From Mucilaginibacter aquaedulcis (lineage in GTDB: Bacteria; Bacteroidota; Bacteroidia; Sphingobacteriales; Sphingobacteriaceae): a stretch of DNA of 64,000 nucleotides. The notes under the pieces were generated by a model. That model was not told the origin of the DNA. It saw nothing but the letters and a program-made list of their open reading frames with translations, and made no database searches. Below, piece by piece: positions 60,322-64,000 of this stretch (its first letter is position 1; each line of letters starts with the position of its first letter). The stretch spans positions 853,548-917,547 of the forward strand of contig NZ_JAUFPR010000004.1 in NCBI RefSeq assembly GCF_030409325.1, written 5' to 3'. A program made the position numbers and the translations under genes.

Positions 60322-61284
60322 TTACATTTTTAAACCTATCTCTCTCAGGCGCTCATCCAGGTATTCGCCGGCAGTAATGTCTGGATATATTTTTGGATGC
60401 TCTGCATTAATGCAGGTTTCCAGGCTTGACAGATCCATGTCTGATACCGGATGCAAAAAGAACGGTACTGAGTAACGGGAGTTTTTCATCTGGTCGCGCG
60501 GCGGGTTCACAACCCTGTGCGTGGTTGATTTTAGTTTGTTGTTGGTTAAGCGCTGCAACATATCGCCAACGTTAACAACCAGATCTTCGCCATGGGCTTT
60601 AACCGGGTACCATGAACCTTCGCGGGTAAGCACCTCCAGGCCATCGGCACTGGCTCCTATCAGCAGAGTTATCAGGTTTATATCCTCATGTGCGCCGGCA
60701 CGTACGGCGTCCGCAGGTACCGAATCGGGATCAGGAATAGGAAAATAGTGTAAAGTGCGCAGTATGGAATTGCCGTTATGCACTTTGTTATCAAAATAAT
60801 GCTCGTCTAAATTTAAATAAACTGCAATGGCCCTAAGTAAGTGAGTACCGGCGCTTTCCAGTTTTTTATAAATTTCACGGGTGGTGGTGTTAAAAGCAGG
60901 CAGCTCTTCAACCACAATATTATCAGGGTACAGCTCTTTCAGCGGCGAGCCATCTGTTACGGTTTGGCCTATTTGCCAAAACTCTTTCAAATCGGGCGTT
61001 TTAAAGCCTTTGGCAGTTTCTTTGCCTTTGCCGGTATAACCGCGCTGGCCCGCAAGACCCGGTATTTCGTATTTTAATTTAGTAGCATCAGGCAGGGCAA
61101 ACAAGGCCTTTACCTGCTCATAAAGTTCATCTATCAATTGCTTGCTTAGGCCATGATTGGTGATGGTTACAAAGCCGGTTTCGTTGAAAGCCTTACCAAT
61201 ATCGTCCGAAAATTGTTTACGGTCGGCAGCACTGCCATTAATATAATTGCTCAGGTCAAGCCGTGGAATATTTACTGTGCTCAT
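60322..61284 (-). CDS. Isopenicillin N synthase-like 2-oxoglutarate/Fe(II) dioxygenase
   Basis: A 320-residue non-haem iron oxygenase. The DIOX_N start is IPRLDLSNYINGSAADRKQFSDDIGKAFNETGF. The jelly-roll core carries the Fe ligands His and Asp in GAHEDINLITLL and the second His in KSTTHRVVNPP, with the 2OG-binding Arg-x-Ser in NSRYSVPFF. Substrate is unknown; bacterial relatives hydroxylate or desaturate small metabolites. It stands alone between the terminator and the divergent Q-repeat protein gene. Confidence 0.92.
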   Translation of the reverse strand: MSTVNIPRLDLSNYINGSAADRKQFSDDIGKAFNETGFVTITNHGLSKQLIDELYEQVKALFALPDATKLKYEIPGLAGQRGYTGKGKETAKGFKTPDLKEFWQIGQTVTDGSPLKELYPDNIVVEELPAFNTTTREIYKKLESAGTHLLRAIAVYLNLDEHYFDNKVHNGNSILRTLHYFPIPDPDSVPADAVRAGAHEDINLITLLIGASADGLEVLTREGSWYPVKAHGEDLVVNVGDMLQRLTNNKLKSTTHRVVNPPRDQMKNSRYSVPFFLHPVSDMDLSSLETCINAEHPKIYPDITAGEYLDERLREIGLKM

Positions 61285-61485
61285 AGTAATCTTATGGATA
61301 ATGGAGTGTAAAATTATTTAATTTTTAGGATAGCATATGCAAGTTATAAATAAAAAACCTTCAAGTATAAACGTATACACCAAACATTGTTGTACATCAA
61401 AACATTTGTTGGTTTAAACGTTTTATGAAATAATTGGTCATACTTACATATAAGTTATAATCGATCATTTTAATCCTGATAGAAG

Positions 61486-63135
61486 ATGAATTTTATGAAG
61501 AAAATATGCGGCTTAGGTTTAATAGCATTTTTGATAATGCTGGCCGCTCCGAATAAAGCCAGGGCACAGGAAGGCGATTATGTTTCTGACCAGGAATTTT
61601 ACGACGAACTTGACCCCTATGGTACCTGGGTTAACGACCCTAACTATGGTGACGTTTGGATACCTGATGCCGAAGACGGTTTCAGACCTTATGCCACCAA
61701 TGGGCACTGGGTGGTAACAGACTATGGTAATACCTGGGTTTCTGATTACCCTTGGGGGTGGGCTACCTTTCATTACGGCCGCTGGCGCTATGATGATTAT
61801 TATGGCTGGGAATGGATACCAGGACATGAATGGGCACCGGCATGGGTTAGCTGGCGCAGCGGCGGCGGTTATTACGGATGGGCTCCACTATCGCCGGGAA
61901 TAAGCATCAATTTATCATTTGGTAACAGTTATCACGTGCCCGATTATTATTGGGTATGCGCCCCACAGGCTTATATCAACAGCCCTAATATTTACAACTA
62001 TTATGTACCGCATACCAGGGTAGTAAATATTATAAATCGTACTACTATTATTAACAACACTTACGTTTACAATAAGCGTACTTATGTAACCGGACCGCGC
62101 ATTGCCGAGATCAGGCGGGTTACCAGGCAAAATGTACCTGTTTATCGTGTTGGTACCGGTACCAGGGTTAACACGAGGCCAAGTATCAGTAATAACCAGC
62201 TGAATATTTATCGCCCCGAAATAAAGAGAAACCCTGATGCAAGGCCTGCCAGGGTAGTAAATGCGGCTGAATACCGGAAAGAAAATCCTAATAACGGAAT
62301 TGCACACCGTGTGGGCGGACAAGCTACCGTAAACCGTAACAATGCAGCCCGGTTAGCAGAAGTGGCAAAAAGTGAAAATAACAAATTGGTAAGTATCAAT
62401 AACCATAACCGCTCGGCAAGGCCGGCACAACCAGCTAATCAGCAACCCGCGCAGCCTAATGCCGGAGGCGGCCAGCGGGTTAATCCATCTAACCGGGGGC
62501 AAGCTAATCAGCAGCTTGAAATACAGCGCCAACAGCAAAATGCACAGCGCCAGCAACAAGACGCACAACGTCAGCAACAGCAAGAAACACAAAGGCAGCA
62601 ACAGACCCAGCGTGAACAGCAACAACAGGCTCAACGCCAACAACAGGGAGCACAACGTCAACAGGAAGATGCACAGCGTCAACAACAGCAAGACGGTCAG
62701 CGCCAGCAGCAAAATGCCCAACGTCAGCAACAGCAGGAAGCACAGCGCCAGCAGCAAAACGCACAACGTCAGCAACAAAATGCACAGCGTCAGCAACAGC
62801 AGGAAGCACAGCGCCAACAGCAAAATGCACAGCGTCAACAGCAACAGGAGGCTCAGCGCCAGCAGCAAAATGCCCAACGTCAGCAACAGCAGGAAGCTCA
62901 GCGCCAGCAGCAAAATGCACAACGTCAGCAACAGCAGGAGGCTCAGCGCCAACAACAAAATGCACAACGTCAGCAACAGCAAGAGGCTCAGCGTCAGCAG
63001 CAACAGGCACAACGTCAACAGCAGGAGGCTCAGCGGCAGCAACAACAGGCACAACGTCAACAGCAGGAGGCTCAGCGGCAGCAACAACAACAGCAGCAAG
63101 AACAACAGGGTGGCGGTCACCGTACCAGGCCTTAA
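61486..63135 (+). CDS. Exported DUF6600-like protein with a long Gln/Arg repeat tail
   Basis: 549 residues. A signal peptide (GLGLIAFLIMLAAPNKARAQ) precedes a Trp/Tyr/Gly-rich domain (about residues 35-145: DPYGTWVNDPNYGDVWIPD, GHWVVTDYGNTWVSDYPWGW, RWRYDDYYGWEWIPGHEW, YYGWAPLSPG), typical of the DUF6600 family with its repeated WxPx and YGxWxW signature. A basic linker (about 145-330) follows. The last 200 residues are QRQQQNAQRQQQQEA repeats (DNA 62509-63108). The Trp-rich domain suggests outer-membrane or matrix contact; function unknown. A hairpin terminator lies at 63168. Confidence 0.82.
   Translation: MNFMKKICGLGLIAFLIMLAAPNKARAQEGDYVSDQEFYDELDPYGTWVNDPNYGDVWIPDAEDGFRPYATNGHWVVTDYGNTWVSDYPWGWATFHYGRWRYDDYYGWEWIPGHEWAPAWVSWRSGGGYYGWAPLSPGISINLSFGNSYHVPDYYWVCAPQAYINSPNIYNYYVPHTRVVNIINRTTIINNTYVYNKRTYVTGPRIAEIRRVTRQNVPVYRVGTGTRVNTRPSISNNQLNIYRPEIKRNPDARPARVVNAAEYRKENPNNGIAHRVGGQATVNRNNAARLAEVAKSENNKLVSINNHNRSARPAQPANQQPAQPNAGGGQRVNPSNRGQANQQLEIQRQQQNAQRQQQDAQRQQQQETQRQQQTQREQQQQAQRQQQGAQRQQEDAQRQQQQDGQRQQQNAQRQQQQEAQRQQQNAQRQQQNAQRQQQQEAQRQQQNAQRQQQQEAQRQQQNAQRQQQQEAQRQQQNAQRQQQQEAQRQQQNAQRQQQQEAQRQQQQAQRQQQEAQRQQQQAQRQQQEAQRQQQQQQQEQQGGGHRTRP
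62509..63108 (+). repeat. In-frame tandem repeat, mainly 45-bp units
   Basis: Units of 15 codons (Q-R-Q-Q-Q-N-A-Q-R-Q-Q-Q-Q-E-A) recur from about 62699 to 62980, nearly identical in DNA; before and after, shorter units of 21-42 bp occur. CAG/CAA alternation keeps the strand from being a pure triplet run. Copy number is a likely polymorphic trait. Confidence 0.85.
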
Positions 63136-63167
63136 TTGTTTCACTGCGTTACAAATAGCATTTACTA

Positions 63168-63206
63168 TAGCATATATGAACATATAGTTTATATGTGCTA
63201 TTTTTA
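63168..63206 (+). terminator. Terminator of the Q-repeat protein gene
   Basis: TAGCATATATGAAC (63168-63181) pairs with GTTTATATGTGCTA (63187-63200) using two G-U pairs, followed by TTTTTAT. Confidence 0.7.
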
Positions 63207-63234
63207 TAAACTCAAACAGGAGTTATATTTTTTT

Positions 63235-63696
63235 ATGAAACAACTATTTGCTGTATTAAAAATTGCTTTTATAATAATGTGCTTTGTTGTATGCGCTTTT
63301 GGTAGTAAAGCTCAGGGAGTTAATAAGATAAAAGGCAAACCAGCGTCCGAGATCATTTTTATTGAAAACTCATGGAACGAAGCCTTAAAGCAGGCGGCCG
63401 CTCAAAACAAATACATTTTTGTTGATGCCTATGCTACCTGGTGCGGTCCGTGTAAATTGCTTAAGGCTACCACATTTAAAAATAATAAGGTTGCCGAGTT
63501 TTATAATAGCAACTTTATCAATGTGGCGCTTGATATGGAAAAAGGAGAAGGTCCGGAACTTGCGGCTCAATGGGGTTTGCAAGCCTATCCCACACTGATA
63601 GTTTTTACGCCTAAAGGCAAGCCTGTTTACGGAACGGTTGGCTTTATTAAACCCGATGATCTGATAAAATTTGGCGTGCAAGCCTTGAATAAGTAA
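63235..63696 (+). CDS. Exported thioredoxin family protein
   Basis: 153 residues from ATG 63235, with an AGGAG ribosome binding site at 63218-63222, unusual in a phylum that mostly lacks it. The frame is open back to 63136 but that part has no similarity. A signal peptide (IAFIIMCFVVCAFGSKAQ) precedes a thioredoxin-like domain with WCGPC in AYATWCGPCKLLKATTF and the cis-Pro at AYPTLIVFTPKGKPVYG. Probably a periplasmic thiol-disulfide oxidoreductase of the DUF255/TlpA-like type that repairs or matures exported proteins; the partner is unknown. Confidence 0.92.
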   Translation: MKQLFAVLKIAFIIMCFVVCAFGSKAQGVNKIKGKPASEIIFIENSWNEALKQAAAQNKYIFVDAYATWCGPCKLLKATTFKNNKVAEFYNSNFINVALDMEKGEGPELAAQWGLQAYPTLIVFTPKGKPVYGTVGFIKPDDLIKFGVQALNK

Positions 63697-63704
63697 TCTC
63701 AATA

Positions 63705-63737
63705 TAAAAAACACCGCATGGCTAACCATGCGGTGTT
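63705..63737 (-). terminator. Terminator of the minus-strand gene at the right edge
   Basis: AACACCGCATGG (63710-63721) and CCATGCGGTGTT (63726-63737) pair perfectly; on the minus strand a T-run follows, so it ends the edge gene. Confidence 0.8.
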
Positions 63738-63767
63738 CCTGAATGAATTTAATAATGCCCAACCTGA

Positions 63768-64000
63768 TTAGGGTGCAATAAATATTTTTATCAGATTTTG
63801 CACCTGATCCATAGTTAAGGGCTCATCAAAGGCAGCTGTTGCAATGCCAATATCTGTAGTGCTACCTGTTAATCCAGGTAGTTTTGTAACATCAAAAGCT
63901 CCTTGTATTGTATTTTCTTCGCCCTGGTAATTGCCATCAAACTGGCTGATGCCGGTATCATTACCCAATGCGGTGGTACTGGTTATCCATGGCGAAATTT
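63768..64000 (-). CDS. C-terminal fragment of a gene cut by the right window edge
   Basis: On the minus strand the frame is open from the window edge to the stop at 63768-63770, giving at least 76 residues: ...SPWITSTTALGNDTGISQFDGNYQGEEN and ending LTMDQVQNLIKIFIAP. It has no recognised motif. The start lies outside the window. The hairpin at 63705-63737 terminates it. The ATG-less internal start at 63968 (TTG) is not a real gene start. Confidence 0.7.
   Translation of the reverse strand, partial: ISPWITSTTALGNDTGISQFDGNYQGEENTIQGAFDVTKLPGLTGSTTDIGIATAAFDEPLTMDQVQNLIKIFIAP

Noticed and set aside
62353..63183. 276-codon minus-strand frame rich in Leu opposite the Gln/Arg repeat
   Set aside because: CAG/CAA repeats read on the other strand give CTG/TTG, so the open frame is a by-product of the repeat.
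1..64000. CRISPR array, tRNA, rRNA, insertion sequence or prophage
   Set aside because: Both strands were read for regular spaced repeats, transposase motifs, cloverleaf signals and integrase motifs; none was recognised. Small RNA genes could be missed without a covariance search.

Overview
The window looks like the chromosome of a Bacteroidota bacterium, most likely family Sphingobacteriaceae (Mucilaginibacter/Pedobacter-like). The evidence is OstA-like, DUF885 and FtsX-type ABC permease families typical of the phylum, bacillithiol synthesis (bshA), Bacteroidota promoters of the TTTG-N18/20-TAnnTTTG type, weak Shine-Dalgarno sequences, and intergenic spaces packed with palindromic repeats. 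No phage, insertion sequence, CRISPR array, rRNA or tRNA was recognised. The genus assignment is inference.

Layout. 1-4184 (minus): an S9/DPP-IV peptidase cut by the left edge, a CapA-like lipoprotein and an NlpC/P60 hydrolase. 4681-7448: pyruvate dehydrogenase E1 alpha and E2, without E1 beta. 7715-8872: a DinB-like protein and a small membrane protein. 8906-12065: a tryptophan operon (trpE, trpG, trpC) headed by an unlisted Trp-Trp leader peptide and attenuator. 12452-19353: an acyltransferase, an 800-residue ABC permease, a secreted phosphodiesterase and a frameshifted AraC regulator. 19400-24665: a DUF885 lipoprotein, a yefM-yoeB toxin-antitoxin pair with a double TGTACA operator, and uvrA. 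25205-32091: a RibD/DHFR-like reductase, lytic transglycosylase, pseudouridine synthase, lactonase, small lipoprotein, RdgB and a protein resembling DNA polymerase III psi. 32234-34683: a SurA-like isomerase and a MoxR ATPase.

35163-43333 (minus) holds a SnoaL-like secreted protein, cysS, an epimerase, an EEP phosphohydrolase, two rhomboid proteases and mutL; mutL to the epimerase are tightly spaced and probably one operon. 43465-46909 is an overlapping amidohydrolase/serine hydrolase pair. 47038-52365 carries a lipoprotein of unknown family, an OmpH/Skp chaperone, an intact AraC regulator, two VOC proteins and bshA. 52847-54547 is a fluoride-resistance unit: promoter, crcB-type fluoride riboswitch and a CLC-F fluoride channel. 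54573-63696 has an OstA/LptA-like protein with an unusual repeat insertion, tilS on a probably leaderless mRNA, two proteins of unknown function, a 2OG-Fe(II) oxygenase, a protein with a long Gln/Arg repeat tail and a secreted thioredoxin. The right edge cuts a minus-strand gene.

The most informative signals outside genes are the trp attenuator, the fluoride riboswitch with a string of hairpins after it, the toxin-antitoxin operator, a palindromic repeat that contributes the first residues of TrpG, and several families of dispersed palindromes at gene ends.
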